A DNA stretch of 64,000 nucleotides from positions 1,240,001-1,304,000 of the forward strand of contig NZ_CP043727.1 of assembly GCF_009831415.1 (NCBI RefSeq), given 5' to 3'. The notes beneath the pieces are model-generated. The model had not been told where the DNA came from. It ran no database searches and saw only the letters and a list, made by a program, of their open reading frames with translations. Of this stretch, positions 18,644 to 28,272 are shown piece by piece. The stretch's first letter is position 1. Each line of letters starts with the position of its first letter. Source of the DNA: Yersinia canariae (lineage in GTDB: Bacteria > Pseudomonadota > Gammaproteobacteria > Enterobacterales > Enterobacteriaceae). The position numbers and the translations under genes are program-made.

Positions 18644-18775
18644 TAGACTCGTCATCTTTCAAGTTGCATGTGCGTTGGCCGCTCTCGGCAGGTTTCCCCC
18701 CGAATCATTGGCTGGAGGCAACTCATCGGGCTCACTTGTTTGCCGCTTTCCTGCAATTTGAATAATGTGGAGTAT
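18644..18775. repeat. ERIC element, near full length
   Basis: About 130 bases running from GACTCGTCATCTTTCAAGTTGC to CTGCAATTTGAATAATG, with the GTGCGTTGGCCGC and core CCCGAATCATTGGCTGGAGG between. It matches the ~127-bp enterobacterial repetitive intergenic consensus. From here to 18994 no gene is supported. Confidence 0.85.
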
Positions 18776-18822
18776 GGTTATCAATTCAACATTGTCTGGT
18801 TTATATCTTACATCAAGCTGTC

Positions 18823-18838
18823 ATACCGATTGCGGTAT
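18823..18838. promoter_or_regulatory. Perfect inverted repeat upstream of ivy
   Basis: ATACCG-ATTG-CGGTAT, 156 bases before the ivy start; possibly an operator. No regulator can be named. Confidence 0.35.
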
Positions 18839-18994
18839 AACGAGAATTAGGATGAAAATTCGTGCTATGGATCAACTTTTTCTACAGTTACGGGTCATAG
18901 ACATGCAAACTAATATCACGCATGCAAATTTGTTGCACAGTGGCCAGTTGAATACCTGGCGAGTAGATTAATCAGATAATAAGGATTTTCGATA

Positions 18995-19525
18995 ATGAAA
19001 GGTCACAAAACCCTCCATTGTCTAGTTGCTGCGACGATACTCAGTGTCAGTTCCTGGGCTTTCGCGCAGCCAGTGGCGAATGTTGCCTCGGCTCCAGCAA
19101 GCTCAGCATCTGTTCAGCCCGCAGCGGCCCAACCGCTTCCCACCACCGCAGACCTTTTGCAGCAGCCGGTGTATAAAAATAGCTGGCAAAAAATGGTGAA
19201 GAGCCAGAAAAATTTACCGGCTTGGGCGCGTAAAGGCGTCGGGACGTCCGCGCCGTATGAGGTAATAAGCTGGGAAGGGCAGCAATATAAAGTGGGGCGG
19301 ATTTGTAAACCCCATGATTGCAGTAATCAATTTATGTGGGTTGCCTTCAGCCGGGACAAAAAACAAGTTTGGCAAGCATGGGGGATGCGAGTTTCGGTAG
19401 ATGATAAGCCGGAAGCCCTTGATACGCCGAGCAAATTTTCCACTTATCAATGGCTGGGGCGTCCAAGTGAGAGTGTTCAGGCCATGCTGAAAAAGCAATT
19501 AGGACAAGATCCTAACTGGCACTGA
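18995..19525 (+). CDS. ivy: Ivy-family inhibitor of vertebrate (C-type) lysozyme
   Basis: Periplasmic inhibitor that protects peptidoglycan from host lysozyme. The signal peptide ends at AFAQ (about residue 24), and a Pro/Ala/Ser-rich linker of about 30 residues precedes the domain. The Ivy hallmark loop CKPHDC lies at residues 104-109; its His inserts into the lysozyme active site in known structures. LPAWARKG and the preceding YKNSWQKMV also match Ivy. The low-complexity linker makes the protein longer than E. coli Ivy. AAGGA lies nine bases upstream. It is convergent with gutQ across an ERIC remnant. Confidence 0.9.
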   Translation: MKGHKTLHCLVAATILSVSSWAFAQPVANVASAPASSASVQPAAAQPLPTTADLLQQPVYKNSWQKMVKSQKNLPAWARKGVGTSAPYEVISWEGQQYKVGRICKPHDCSNQFMWVAFSRDKKQVWQAWGMRVSVDDKPEALDTPSKFSTYQWLGRPSESVQAMLKKQLGQDPNWH

Positions 19526-19537
19526 TTTTTGATTTTT

Positions 19538-19606
19538 TTCAAATTGCAGGATAGTGGCAAGTGAGAAATAACCAACACACCTGCAATTTGAAAGATGACG
19601 GGATAT
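19538..19606. repeat. Internally deleted ERIC between ivy and gutQ
   Basis: Inverted ends CAAATTGCAGG and CCTGCAATTTG pair perfectly, followed by AAAGATGACGGGATA; the ERIC core is missing. It abuts the gutQ stop codon and could end transcription from both sides. Confidence 0.7.
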
Positions 19607-20571
19607 CAGCCTACACCAGCTTGATGCAAGTCGTGCAAGTTGATAGCGCCAACCAATTTCCCATCAAGATTAACCACCGGCGCGGCACTAATATGATGCT
19701 GGTGCAGTGCTTCCAAAGCTTCACCGGCCCGCCATTGCTCAGGTAATCGGAAACCCGGTCGAGTTATCGCGCCCACTAGCGGTTGTTGCAGAGTGCCCCC
19801 TTTCACTAACCAGCGGCGTAAATCACCATCTGTGAACACCCCAACGACCCGTTGGTTTGGATCACAAACAGCCACTAGCCCTAATCCTGTGCGGCTCAGC
19901 TCCAGCATGGCTTCCATGACACTGTCCGATTCATTCACCATCGGCAAAAGCTCGCCAGTTCTCATTAAATGATGAACTCGGTTGAGTAACCGCGCACCCA
20001 AACTGCCTCCCGGGTGCGAGCGCGCAAAATCTTCAGCATTGAAACCACGATGTCGCATTAATGCCATTGCCAGTGCATCACCCATCATCAGGGTATTGAC
20101 GGCACTTGATGTCGGCGCTAACCCCATCGGACAGGCTTCATGCTCCACACTGATATCCAGCACACAAGCGGCCCCGAGCGCTAATGGCGACTCCTTCCCC
20201 CCGGTGATAGCAATCACGGGAATGTGACTGTCTGCCAGCAATGGCAAGATCAAATCCAGTTCTTTGGCCCGCCCTGAGTAAGAGATAAAAATCAGCACAT
20301 CTTGTGGGCCAATCATGCCTAAATCGCCGTGCAATGCTTCGGCGGGGTGAACAAAAAAGGCTGGAGTCCCGGTGCTGGCCAGTGAGGCGGCAATCTTTTT
20401 GCCAATATGGCCAGATTTTCCAATGCCAGAAACAACCGCTTTGCCGGTGCAAGCCAGTAATAATTCACAAGCTTGAACAAAATTATCATCCAAACGTGAT
20501 AACAAGCGCTGGGCTTCTGTTAGCTCAATTTCCAGAGTTTCACGGGCATAGGTAAGCAGTGGATTAGTCAT
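19606..20571 (-). CDS. gutQ: D-arabinose 5-phosphate isomerase GutQ
   Basis: Interconverts ribulose 5-phosphate and arabinose 5-phosphate (KpsF/KdsD family). A SIS domain lies at about residues 33-165 ([31 protein letters not shown]), and two CBS domains lie after about residue 205. The length of 321 residues is normal. It is the last gene of the srl operon and overlaps srlR by 8 bases, which argues for translational coupling. The stop sits at the edge of an ERIC remnant. Confidence 0.95.
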   Translation of the reverse strand: MTNPLLTYARETLEIELTEAQRLLSRLDDNFVQACELLLACTGKAVVSGIGKSGHIGKKIAASLASTGTPAFFVHPAEALHGDLGMIGPQDVLIFISYSGRAKELDLILPLLADSHIPVIAITGGKESPLALGAACVLDISVEHEACPMGLAPTSSAVNTLMMGDALAMALMRHRGFNAEDFARSHPGGSLGARLLNRVHHLMRTGELLPMVNESDSVMEAMLELSRTGLGLVAVCDPNQRVVGVFTDGDLRRWLVKGGTLQQPLVGAITRPGFRLPEQWRAGEALEALHQHHISAAPVVNLDGKLVGAINLHDLHQAGVG

Positions 20572-21334
20572 CTTTATCTACCAGAATGATGTTAATGCCC
20601 ATTTTTTGTAATTCCTGCAAATATTCGTCACTAATACCTTTATCGGTAATCAAGGTATCGACGGCACTGAGCGCACAAACTACATTTGGGCTTTTACGGC
20701 CAAATTTAGAAGAGTCGACCAGTAGAATGATACGGCTAGCGGCGTGACACATAGCGGTGCTGACATGATAAACTTCGTTAAACGTGGTGACACCTGCTTT
20801 TAAATCGACACCATCTGCGCCGATAAATAGCTTATCGAAGCTAAAGTTATCAAAAGCAGATTCGGCCAGGCTGCCATGAAAGGAAGCTGAGCCCTTACGA
20901 TAAGTGCCGCCGGGCATCAAGATAGTTTGATCATTATCCAGCTCAACCAGCTCATTGACGATATGCAAGCTGTTGGTCATCACCGTAATGTTGTTGAACT
21001 TGGTCAGGTGCGGCACCATTTGCAGTACGGTGCTGCCCGCATCAAAAACCAAGCTATCGCCATCCTTAATCAGCTTACTGGCCGCTTTAGCGATTTGCTT
21101 TTTCTTCTCGGTGTTAATATGCGTTTTACGGTCGATGGGTTGTTCAACATCATCACGATTTAATACAACTCCGCCGTAGGTACGAATAACCGCCCCTTCA
21201 TTTTCAAGGCTGGTTAAATCTTTGCGGATTGTCGTGCCGGTGGTTGAAAAATGGGCGGCAAGTTGATCAACTGCCGTTTTACCGTGCTGCTGGAGATATT
21301 CCAGAATAGCGACTTGTCGCTGCTTTGGTTTCAT
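20564..21334 (-). CDS. srlR: Sorbitol operon repressor (DeoR family)
   Basis: 256 residues. An N-terminal winged helix-turn-helix ([15 protein letters not shown], residues about 30-44) is followed by a DeoR sugar-phosphate sensor domain with [16 protein letters not shown] and GADGVD. It probably represses srlAEBD in the absence of glucitol. Two palindromic boxes lie just upstream in the gap after srlM and may be autoregulatory. Confidence 0.95.
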   Translation of the reverse strand: MKPKQRQVAILEYLQQHGKTAVDQLAAHFSTTGTTIRKDLTSLENEGAVIRTYGGVVLNRDDVEQPIDRKTHINTEKKKQIAKAASKLIKDGDSLVFDAGSTVLQMVPHLTKFNNITVMTNSLHIVNELVELDNDQTILMPGGTYRKGSASFHGSLAESAFDNFSFDKLFIGADGVDLKAGVTTFNEVYHVSTAMCHAASRIILLVDSSKFGRKSPNVVCALSAVDTLITDKGISDEYLQELQKMGINIILVDKDD

Positions 21335-21381
21335 AACGATTCCTGCTCAAGTATTTCCATTGCCTCTTTTTCAGGCATAAC

Positions 21382-21415
21382 TTTCACATGAAAAAGAATA
21401 ACTTTCATTGTGAAA
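21382..21415. promoter_or_regulatory. Twin palindromic boxes upstream of srlR
   Basis: TTTCACATGAAA (21382-21393) and TTTCATTGTGAAA (21403-21415) are each inverted repeats preceded by the same AAC. Their centres are about 21.5 bases apart, two helical turns. A related repeat precedes srlA. Confidence 0.5.
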
Positions 21416-21418
21416 ATA

Positions 21419-21784
21419 TCATGATTTCGGTTTAATCGCTAATGATAGTGCAGTTTGACATGCTGTATCCGTAGGGAAGATCACATCCGGGATTAAATCC
21501 TGCTGATGCAACCCATGAAGGTGCGGTAATGTGCGAGGGCGGGCAAAAACACTGATTCCCCGCATGATCATGCTGTCACTGACACGCATATTTTCATCAA
21601 AAGCCAGCGCCATCACGACTCTGGGTTTAAAACGACCGCCAGAACGGCCAACACCAACTGATTGACTGTGCTGACAGAGCCTATCAAAAGCACGGTTAAA
21701 GCGATTAATTTGCCACCATCCGAGTAAGATCTGGAGTACCCAGGCGATGATAACAATACTGATCAGTGCTGATGTAGGAGACAT
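21419..21784 (-). CDS. srlM: Glucitol operon activator SrlM
   Basis: 121-residue protein with an N-terminal hydrophobic segment (ALISIVIIAWVLQILLGWW) and a basic stretch after it. It matches the GutM/SrlM family, an accessory activator of the sorbitol operon in E. coli. How a membrane-anchored protein activates is not known. It is separated from srlD by an ERIC-derived hairpin. Confidence 0.9.
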   Translation of the reverse strand: MSPTSALISIVIIAWVLQILLGWWQINRFNRAFDRLCQHSQSVGVGRSGGRFKPRVVMALAFDENMRVSDSMIMRGISVFARPRTLPHLHGLHQQDLIPDVIFPTDTACQTALSLAIKPKS

Positions 21785-21805
21785 AATTTACCCTTTTTCT
21801 TGACG

Positions 21806-21880
21806 CCTCTGCGGTGTTAGCTGCATTCGGCAGATTTGCCACCCGAATCACTGGTGCGAGTCAGTGATTCGGGCTTGAGA
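21806..21880. repeat. Partial ERIC inside the srl operon (srlD-srlM gap)
   Basis: GCGGTGTTAGCTGC followed by the ERIC core. The core forms a perfect 12-bp stem CCCGAATCACTG / CAGTGATTCGGG (21842-21853, 21862-21873) with an 8-base loop. Confidence 0.7.
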
Positions 21881-21890
21881 ACTCGTGGCT

Positions 21891-22670
21891 TTAAAACATC
21901 ACTTGCCCGCCGGTAATGTTAATGGATTGGCCGGTACAATATGCGGCTTTATCACTGGCGTAGAATAGCAGAGTATTCAGAACATCCTGATAATCGCAGC
22001 CACGTTTTAGTGGGACTTTATCAGTGTAATATTTTTCAACTTCTTCCGGTTCGATACCCAACTTAGCGGCGTACTGCGGTAAAAGTGACTGGAACATCGG
22101 CGATTTCAACAGATTTCCTAACATCAGTGAATGCACGGTGATGCCGTAATCCGCCAAATCCAGTGCTAATGATTGAGTCAGACCCACTCCGCCAAATTTT
22201 GCGGCACTGTAACCCGAGTTGTGTTTGCTGCCCACTTTACCTGATTTGGAGTTGATTTGGATGATGCGACCGGCAACTCCATCACGGATCATCAGGCGGG
22301 AGAATTCACGCGCACATAAGAAGTAACCTACCAGGTTCACTTGCAGTGAGCGGTCAAAATCATCCAGCGGGAAATCAGTGATAGGCGCGGCCTTGGCAAT
22401 ACCGGCACTGTAAACCAGCAGATTTGTTTGATGGAAACGCTGATCGACAGCTTTAGCTAACATCTGAACACTGCTTTCATTGGTTGCATCAACCTGGAAA
22501 CCTTGTGCGCTGTCTGCGCCATATTCGGTATTAATCTGGTCAGCAACCAACTGTGCGTTATCTGAATTTAAGTCAGCAACTGCCACTTTATAACCTGCTT
22601 CGGCCAGACCATGGCACAAAAATGCCCCCAGAGTTTGTCCACCACCAATCACTACTGCTACTTGTGACAT
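21891..22670 (-). CDS. srlD: Sorbitol-6-phosphate 2-dehydrogenase
   Basis: Oxidises sorbitol 6-phosphate to fructose 6-phosphate with NAD+. It is a 259-residue short-chain dehydrogenase: nucleotide loop GGGQTLGAF at the N-terminus, NSKSGKVGSKHNSGYSAAK with the catalytic Tyr/Lys, and C-terminal TGGQVMF. The start at 22670 (MSQVAVVIG) fits the E. coli protein exactly; upstream in-frame codons come from the ERIC hairpin. It is flanked on both sides by ERIC-derived stems. Confidence 0.97.
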   Translation of the reverse strand: MSQVAVVIGGGQTLGAFLCHGLAEAGYKVAVADLNSDNAQLVADQINTEYGADSAQGFQVDATNESSVQMLAKAVDQRFHQTNLLVYSAGIAKAAPITDFPLDDFDRSLQVNLVGYFLCAREFSRLMIRDGVAGRIIQINSKSGKVGSKHNSGYSAAKFGGVGLTQSLALDLADYGITVHSLMLGNLLKSPMFQSLLPQYAAKLGIEPEEVEKYYTDKVPLKRGCDYQDVLNTLLFYASDKAAYCTGQSINITGGQVMF

Positions 22671-22686
22671 AACGACCTCCCAATTT

Positions 22687-22743
22687 ATCCTCGGTACTTG
22701 GAGTTGCAGCGGTGTTCGCTGCAACTCCAATGACGTCGGATAT
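22687..22743. repeat. Internally deleted ERIC inside the srl operon (srlB-srlD gap)
   Basis: GTACTTGGAGTTGCAGCG and its complement leave a perfect 14-bp stem (22698-22711 with 22717-22730) and a 5-base loop. It fills most of the 88-base srlB-srlD spacer. Confidence 0.7.
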
Positions 22744-22758
22744 AAATGAATAAATAAA

Positions 22759-23121
22759 TTAGCGAATAAATTTCAACGAACTGCCGACCGGGATATCAGT
22801 CGGTGTCGGGCCGATAACATGAATGGAACCGGGGAACTCTGGCTGTTCATCACCATTAAAACGAATAGTGATATGGCCCAGTTCGCGCAGATTCTGAGTC
22901 GCCACTTCACCCACGGCGGTGATGACATAGCGCTGTTCGGCCAGTTCCATAATGTTGCCTGCCTGTAATTCCCCATCAGTGGTGCTGTGCTGGTGGATAA
23001 AACAGAACTCTTCAATATCTTTAGGGGCCCCTTCGCGGAAGGTGATGAGCATGTCATCTAGCAGCGCCTCGCGGGCGCTGTCACCGATATTGATAATGGT
23101 TGTCTGATAAATAGTATTCAT
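22759..23121 (-). CDS. srlB: PTS glucitol/sorbitol-specific IIA component
   Basis: 120-residue cytoplasmic phosphocarrier that takes phosphate from HPr and passes it to the IIB domain of SrlE. The phosphorylated histidine is His43 in the context CFIHQHS, the position known in E. coli. Normal length, fourth of the system's PTS functions, 65 bases after srlE. Confidence 0.96.
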   Translation of the reverse strand: MNTIYQTTIINIGDSAREALLDDMLITFREGAPKDIEEFCFIHQHSTTDGELQAGNIMELAEQRYVITAVGEVATQNLRELGHITIRFNGDEQPEFPGSIHVIGPTPTDIPVGSSLKFIR

Positions 23122-23186
23122 ACGTACATCCTTAACCGTTGAATGTATTACAGAAAATCTAATGCTTCTGTTTTATTGATAATGCT

Positions 23187-24197
23187 TTACTGATAAATAA
23201 AGGCTGATGCTGCCCAAGCAATCAAGACTGTCGGCGCACCTGTCAGGAAACGACCCACCAAGACTGATGGAACCCCAACGCGCACGGTATCTTGCTTCGC
23301 TTCTGCCAGAGATAAACCAACTGGGATAAAGTCACACGCCGCCTGAGCATTAATCGCAAATAACGCTGGTAGGGCTAATTGTGGTGGGATATTTCCCAAA
23401 CCAATTTGTACCCCAACCAATACACCGATAACTTGCGCAATAACGGCCCCTGGGCCTAAGAACGGTGACAGCAATGGGAAGGAGCAAATCAGAGCCAAGA
23501 GCACCAATCCAATCGGGCTACTGGCCAGCGGTGTTAAGCCATGGGCAATAAAGTCACCTAAACCGGATGCCATGATGATGCCGATTAATGCCGAGACGAA
23601 GGCCATAAACGGTAGGATGGTTTTCAGTACGGTATCAATCGTGTCGCGGCCCGACTGGAAGAACACGGCAACCACTGAACCCATGCCCATGCCCACTTTC
23701 GCCAGCAAACCATCACTTTGCTCGGTGATTTTCTTACTGGTATCGTAATCACGGCCACTTTTGGCTGCGATTGTTTCCGCCGCTTTAGGCGCGGCTTCTA
23801 CTGTGGATCCTGCTGTTGCACTGGCGGTTTTACTGATTTTCTGAATGTTTTTTTCACGGACACCGGAAACATAGATATCTTCCAGAATGTATTGCGCCAT
23901 TGGCCCGGATTGACCGGTTGAATGGATGTTGACGGTTGGTATACGACGTTTCGGGTACAAACCACAACGCAGCGTGCCACCACAGTCAATAATGGCGACG
24001 GCGATTTCTTCCGCCGGTGGTTCGCCTTCTTTGAATCCATCAACTGCTTCCCAGCCAGTCAGTTCGCTAATGCGGTCAATAATGGCCGGGCGGGTACCCG
24101 CAGTGATATAGACAATTTTTTTGCCGGGGACGATTGGCAACTCTAATGGGCCGCCCCAACCGCCTTCGCCTTTTTCAATCCGGATAAACTCACTCAT
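23187..24197 (-). CDS. srlE: PTS glucitol/sorbitol-specific IIBC component
   Basis: 336 residues. The N-terminal IIB domain holds the phospho-acceptor cysteine region [10 protein letters not shown] (residues 69-78). A polar linker (about 115-165, Ala/Thr-rich and longer than in E. coli) leads to the membrane IIC2 part with [17 protein letters not shown] and [15 protein letters not shown]. The start at 24197 ([10 protein letters not shown]) matches the E. coli start better than the in-frame codon at 24209. Confidence 0.95.
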   Translation of the reverse strand: MSEFIRIEKGEGGWGGPLELPIVPGKKIVYITAGTRPAIIDRISELTGWEAVDGFKEGEPPAEEIAVAIIDCGGTLRCGLYPKRRIPTVNIHSTGQSGPMAQYILEDIYVSGVREKNIQKISKTASATAGSTVEAAPKAAETIAAKSGRDYDTSKKITEQSDGLLAKVGMGMGSVVAVFFQSGRDTIDTVLKTILPFMAFVSALIGIIMASGLGDFIAHGLTPLASSPIGLVLLALICSFPLLSPFLGPGAVIAQVIGVLVGVQIGLGNIPPQLALPALFAINAQAACDFIPVGLSLAEAKQDTVRVGVPSVLVGRFLTGAPTVLIAWAASAFIYQ

Positions 24198-24232
24198 GAT
24201 CTGCTCCACACAGTATGTATTTGAATTACATA

Positions 24233-24868
<636 letters not shown>

Positions 24869-24925
24869 TCAAAACACTGAGGTATCAGAATGAACTTCAG
24901 CATCTTGTTTGTCGCCATGTGCACT

Positions 24926-24991
24926 ACCATAATCATTTTTTAGATCTATTTATTGCATATAGATCACACTTTGAAAGATAAACCTTTCAAA
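24926..24991 (-). promoter_or_regulatory. srl control region: CRP-like site and operator-like repeat
   Basis: On the minus strand TGTGATCTATATGCAA (24953-24968) has one perfect CRP half-site and one weak. Just upstream lies a perfect inverted repeat TTTGAAAG-N6-CTTTCAAA (24970-24991), a candidate SrlR operator. A -10-like TATGGT or GATTAT lies at 24926-24934. The 24782-25127 gap holds nothing else recognised. Confidence 0.55.
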
Positions 24992-25127
24992 ATGAATATT
25001 AAAAATAAAAGAAAATAGAATTGAAATGAAAGGTTTTTGCGCGAAAGCATGCGGAAAACTAAGCTGAAATCAGGTTTTAAGAGGGATATGTTGAGAGCGA
25101 AGAGATGATAAAGTTTAGGATAATCAT

Positions 25128-25147
25128 GGGCTAATCGCTGTTAGCCC
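25128..25147 (-). terminator. Hairpin after yegS
   Basis: Perfect 7-bp stem GGGCTAA / TTAGCCC with a 6-base loop, 13 bases past the yegS stop. There is no clear T-run, so termination may be weak. Confidence 0.45.
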
Positions 25148-25159
25148 AATGGTGAAGAC

Positions 25160-26059
25160 TTAGCCTAGCAGCTCGCAATTTGGGGGAAGGTGACATTGAA
25201 TTGCATTGGGGATGACTTTAATACGAAAGTTTTTTCCTGACAAAGGTTCCCCATCCAGATTAAAGGTAATGTCATGTGGTGCGGTGATTTCAAGCCAAGG
25301 TAGAGATGTCTCAATCACATTTTTGTTTTTCTCACCGCTAAAGACACTGGTCAGCAGGGCAGGAAGCAATTCTTCAGCAATCAGCAAACGTAATTGTAAC
25401 TGGCCATCATTAATCAGTGCATCGGGGCAAAGGGGCTGCCCACCACCGGCTTGTCTACCATTGCCAATCCCAATGACTAAGGCATCGCCAGACCATTCGA
25501 AGTCAGGGCCGCGAATCTCACAACTGTCGGCTTTAATGGTATCCATGCGCATCAGGCCATGAATAAAGTAAGACGCACCGCCCAGTACCGCCTTGAGTTT
25601 GTCAGGTGTTTCAGTAGTAATGCGCGTACCAAAACCGCCTGTGGCCATATTGATAAAATAGTGGTTGTCATTCACTTGCGCTATATCAATGGCGACTTTC
25701 CGACCTTTAACCGCTAGCTGCAATGCGTTTTCTATTTGCAGAGGAATGCTACAACTGGTAGCAAAATCATTCGCTGTGCCCAGCGGCAGGATGCCCAAGC
25801 TGGGGCGATTCTCCTCAGGCAGTGTTATCAGAGCACTAGCAACCTCATTGATAGTGCCATCTCCGCCACCGGCAATCACTGTCTCGACTGCCAGCACCGC
25901 AGCTTCTTCGACATAGCGTTTGGCATCACCTTGCTCCCAAGTGACGCGGACATGAAGAGTGGCTCCCTCCTCGCGCAAGTTTTTGACAGCATTGCGAACA
26001 TCTTGGTTACCCGCTTCTTTGCCATTAAGGATGAGAAGAGTATGTGGCATTGAGGTCAT
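25160..26059 (-). CDS. yegS: Lipid kinase YegS
   Basis: Phosphorylates phosphatidylglycerol in vitro in the E. coli homologue (diacylglycerol kinase catalytic fold). Motifs: [13 protein letters not shown] in the nucleotide site, [24 protein letters not shown] and [13 protein letters not shown]. The start at 26059 (MTSMPHTLL) has GGAG six bases upstream and gives 299 residues, the family length. The 283 bases to its right, up to cyaR, are AT-rich and hold nothing recognised beyond its likely promoter. Confidence 0.95.
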   Translation of the reverse strand: MTSMPHTLLILNGKEAGNQDVRNAVKNLREEGATLHVRVTWEQGDAKRYVEEAAVLAVETVIAGGGDGTINEVASALITLPEENRPSLGILPLGTANDFATSCSIPLQIENALQLAVKGRKVAIDIAQVNDNHYFINMATGGFGTRITTETPDKLKAVLGGASYFIHGLMRMDTIKADSCEIRGPDFEWSGDALVIGIGNGRQAGGGQPLCPDALINDGQLQLRLLIAEELLPALLTSVFSGEKNKNVIETSLPWLEITAPHDITFNLDGEPLSGKNFRIKVIPNAIQCHLPPNCELLG

Positions 26060-26342
26060 AACTTGCTCCAGATCATTTCTGTAATAAGAGTAACAGTAAC
26101 CCAAACTTGTTTAATTTATCTATCAGATTATTCAATAAATAACAGAGAGCATCAGTAATTATTGGCCTTAATAAAAATTGGTTTTATTTTTACAGGAATA
26201 CTTATTTAACTAAGATAAACTCTATTTAAGGTGGGATTATTCATAACATGCGGCTACTCTTATTATTATCTAACAGCATAACAAGAATCATTAATAATAA
26301 AGGTGTGATGAAAATCACTTATAATCAATGAGTTATAGTGAT

Positions 26343-26420
26343 AAAAAAGAAAAGGCCAGCCCAAGGGAGATTGGGCTAGCCAAGGAGGTGGTTCCTAGTC
26401 TTGCTTTAAAACTTTTTTAG
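26343..26420 (-). ncRNA. cyaR: Hfq-dependent small RNA CyaR (RyeE)
   Basis: The minus strand reads GGAACCACCTCCTT, the conserved regulatory loop of CyaR that pairs with ribosome-binding sites (ompX, luxS, nadE in E. coli). This is followed by the terminator stem GGCTAGCCCAA / TTGGGCTGGCC (loop TCTCCC as in E. coli) and TTTTCTTTTTT. A -10-like TACAAT lies at 26427-26432. The position next to yegQ is the E. coli location. The 5' end is approximate. Confidence 0.88.
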
Positions 26421-26467
26421 TTCTTGATTGTACTCGAGCTATCCTACCCCAGTGTTATTATAATTGA

Positions 26468-26483
26468 TGTGATCCATTTCTAA
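26468..26483 (-). promoter_or_regulatory. CRP-like site upstream of cyaR
   Basis: TGTGATCCATTTCTAA (read on +): one perfect half-site, one partial. cyaR is CRP-activated in E. coli, and the site lies about 55-62 bases before the predicted RNA start. Confidence 0.6.
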
Positions 26484-26490
26484 TATTTGC

Positions 26491-26516
26491 TAAAAATGCC
26501 ATCTTAGCGATGGCAT
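26491..26516 (-). terminator. Terminator of trhP (yegQ)
   Basis: On the minus strand the stem ATGCCATC-GCTAA-GATGGCAT is followed by TTTTTAG, 20 bases after the stop. It separates trhP from cyaR. Confidence 0.8.
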
Positions 26517-26535
26517 TATTTTTTAATGCTTCTTG

Positions 26536-27957
26536 TTATGCCTTTTCATGGGGATTACGGCTATTTGTCCCGTTCAGATTCCGTATCAGTAAGCCATATT
26601 CCACATTAATGTCCTCTGGGATAGGCAAATACATGATATGCCCGTTGCCCGGTGCGATATCCGCGGGTTGGCCTTTTTTATCCTGCATACTTTCAAGGGT
26701 AAACTGGATATTACCATTGGGGGTCATCAGTTCAACACTGTCGCCGACCGAGAATTTATTTTTGACTACCACTTCAGCCAAGCCATCACGGCGCACACCG
26801 GTAAACTCCCCGACAAATTGCTGGCGTTCTGAAACGGAATAGCCATATTCATATGTTTGCTGCTCTTCATGGGCATGGCGGCGCAAGAAACCTTCGGTGT
26901 AACCACGGTGAGCTAAGCCTTCCAATGTGGTCAGTAAGGTTGGGTCGAAAGGTTTACCGGCCACGGCATCATCAATTGCTCGGCGATAAACTTGCGCAGT
27001 ACGGGCGCAATAATAAAATGACTTAGTCCGCCCCTCAATCTTCAGTGAATGCACCCCCATCTGGGTCAGGCGTTCCACATGCTGAATGGCGCGCAGGTCT
27101 TTGGAATTCATGATGTAAGTGCCGTGCTCATCTTCCGTGGCGGTCATGTATTCACCGGGGCGCTGGGCTTCTTCTATCATAAACACTTTGTCGGTCGGCG
27201 CGCCGATACCCAGTGTGGGGGCGATATTCTTCACCGCAATAGGCTGGTGAATATGCACGATATTGCCAATATCATCTTCTTTACCTTCCTGGACATTATA
27301 TTCCCAGCGGCAGGCATTGGTGCATGTTCCCTGATTCGGGTCGCGTTTATTGATATAGCCGGAGAGCAGGCAACGGCCGGAATAAGCCATGCAAAGTGCG
27401 CCGTGGACAAATATTTCCAGCTCCATGTCGGGCACTTGTGCGCGGATTTCGGCGATTTCTTCCAGTGATAATTCACGGGAAAGAATCACACGGGTTAGCC
27501 CCATTTGCTGCCAGAATTTGACGGTCGCCCAGTTCACTGCATTGGCCTGCACTGACAGGTGGATGTCCATCTGAGGGAAAGCCTCGCGCACCATCATTAT
27601 CAAACCAGGGTCAGACATAATCAGGGCATCCGGCCCCATATCAATCACCGGTTTTAAATCCCGCAGGAAGGTTTTCAGCTTAGAGTTGTGGGGCGCAATA
27701 TTCACCACCACATAAAAGCGCTTACCCAAAGCATGTGCTTCCTGAATACCTAATGCCAGATTCTCATGGTTGAATTCATTATTACGCACCCGCAGGCTAT
27801 AGCGCGGCTGGCCGGCATAAACGGCATCTGCACCATAAGCAAAGGCATAGCGCATATTCTTTAGGGTACCGGCGGGGGAGAGTAATTCCGGTGTAAAAGG
27901 CGGATTTACTGAAGATTCTGATGAAGATGTTGATGATGACACTTTTGTTAAAGACAT
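26536..27957 (-). CDS. trhP: tRNA 5-hydroxyuridine synthesis protein TrhP (YegQ)
   Basis: Peptidase-U32-family protein of 473 residues that in E. coli makes 5-hydroxyuridine at tRNA position 34 from prephenate. U32 signatures: ELLSPAGTLKNMRYAFAYGADAVYAG at the N-terminus, FVHGALCMAYSGRCLLSGY and GTCTNACRWEY with the conserved cysteines. A short Ser/Thr-rich leader (SSSTSSSESS) precedes the domain. Its right-hand gap (27958-28272) holds a hairpin and an ERIC element. Confidence 0.95.
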   Translation of the reverse strand: MSLTKVSSSTSSSESSVNPPFTPELLSPAGTLKNMRYAFAYGADAVYAGQPRYSLRVRNNEFNHENLALGIQEAHALGKRFYVVVNIAPHNSKLKTFLRDLKPVIDMGPDALIMSDPGLIMMVREAFPQMDIHLSVQANAVNWATVKFWQQMGLTRVILSRELSLEEIAEIRAQVPDMELEIFVHGALCMAYSGRCLLSGYINKRDPNQGTCTNACRWEYNVQEGKEDDIGNIVHIHQPIAVKNIAPTLGIGAPTDKVFMIEEAQRPGEYMTATEDEHGTYIMNSKDLRAIQHVERLTQMGVHSLKIEGRTKSFYYCARTAQVYRRAIDDAVAGKPFDPTLLTTLEGLAHRGYTEGFLRRHAHEEQQTYEYGYSVSERQQFVGEFTGVRRDGLAEVVVKNKFSVGDSVELMTPNGNIQFTLESMQDKKGQPADIAPGNGHIMYLPIPEDINVEYGLLIRNLNGTNSRNPHEKA

Positions 27958-28103
27958 ATAACGGCTCTCAGTCTGAGTTCAAGTCAGAACCACGCCCGAG
28001 GGGTGGCTAAAAGCCGGGGATTGTAACCTCGGCAACCTTGAAAATCAGCCGTCGCACAATTTTTGTAAGGTTTAAATGATCTGGATCAATTTGAGGTGTA
28101 ATA

Positions 28104-28126
28104 AGCGCGGTCAGACACCCCGCGCT
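28104..28126 (-). terminator. Hairpin between yegP and trhP
   Basis: Seven-bp stem AGCGCGG / CCGCGCT with a 9-base loop. No T-run is seen, so it is only a possible yegP terminator. Confidence 0.4.
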
Positions 28127-28130
28127 CTTC

Positions 28131-28236
28131 ATTATCTTTCAAATGGCAGGCCGGCATAAATGCTGTTCAAACCAGTCTTCGGCCGATTTACCAGTGACTT
28201 ATTGCCTTCCTGCACTTTGAAATCTATTGGGTACAA
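28131..28236. repeat. ERIC element, diverged
   Basis: Ends ATCTTTCAAATGGCAGG and TTCCTGCACTTTGAAATCTATTGGGTA are ERIC termini; the interior (CAGTCTTCGGCCGATTTACC) is diverged. Confidence 0.65.
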
Positions 28237-28272
28237 AAAAGTCAGTAAAATAGTGCTATCTAATCAATAAGA

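Noticed and set aside
18852..18971. 40-codon open frame before ivy
   Set aside because: Purine run touches the ATG with no spacing; no homology recognised; kept as non-coding.
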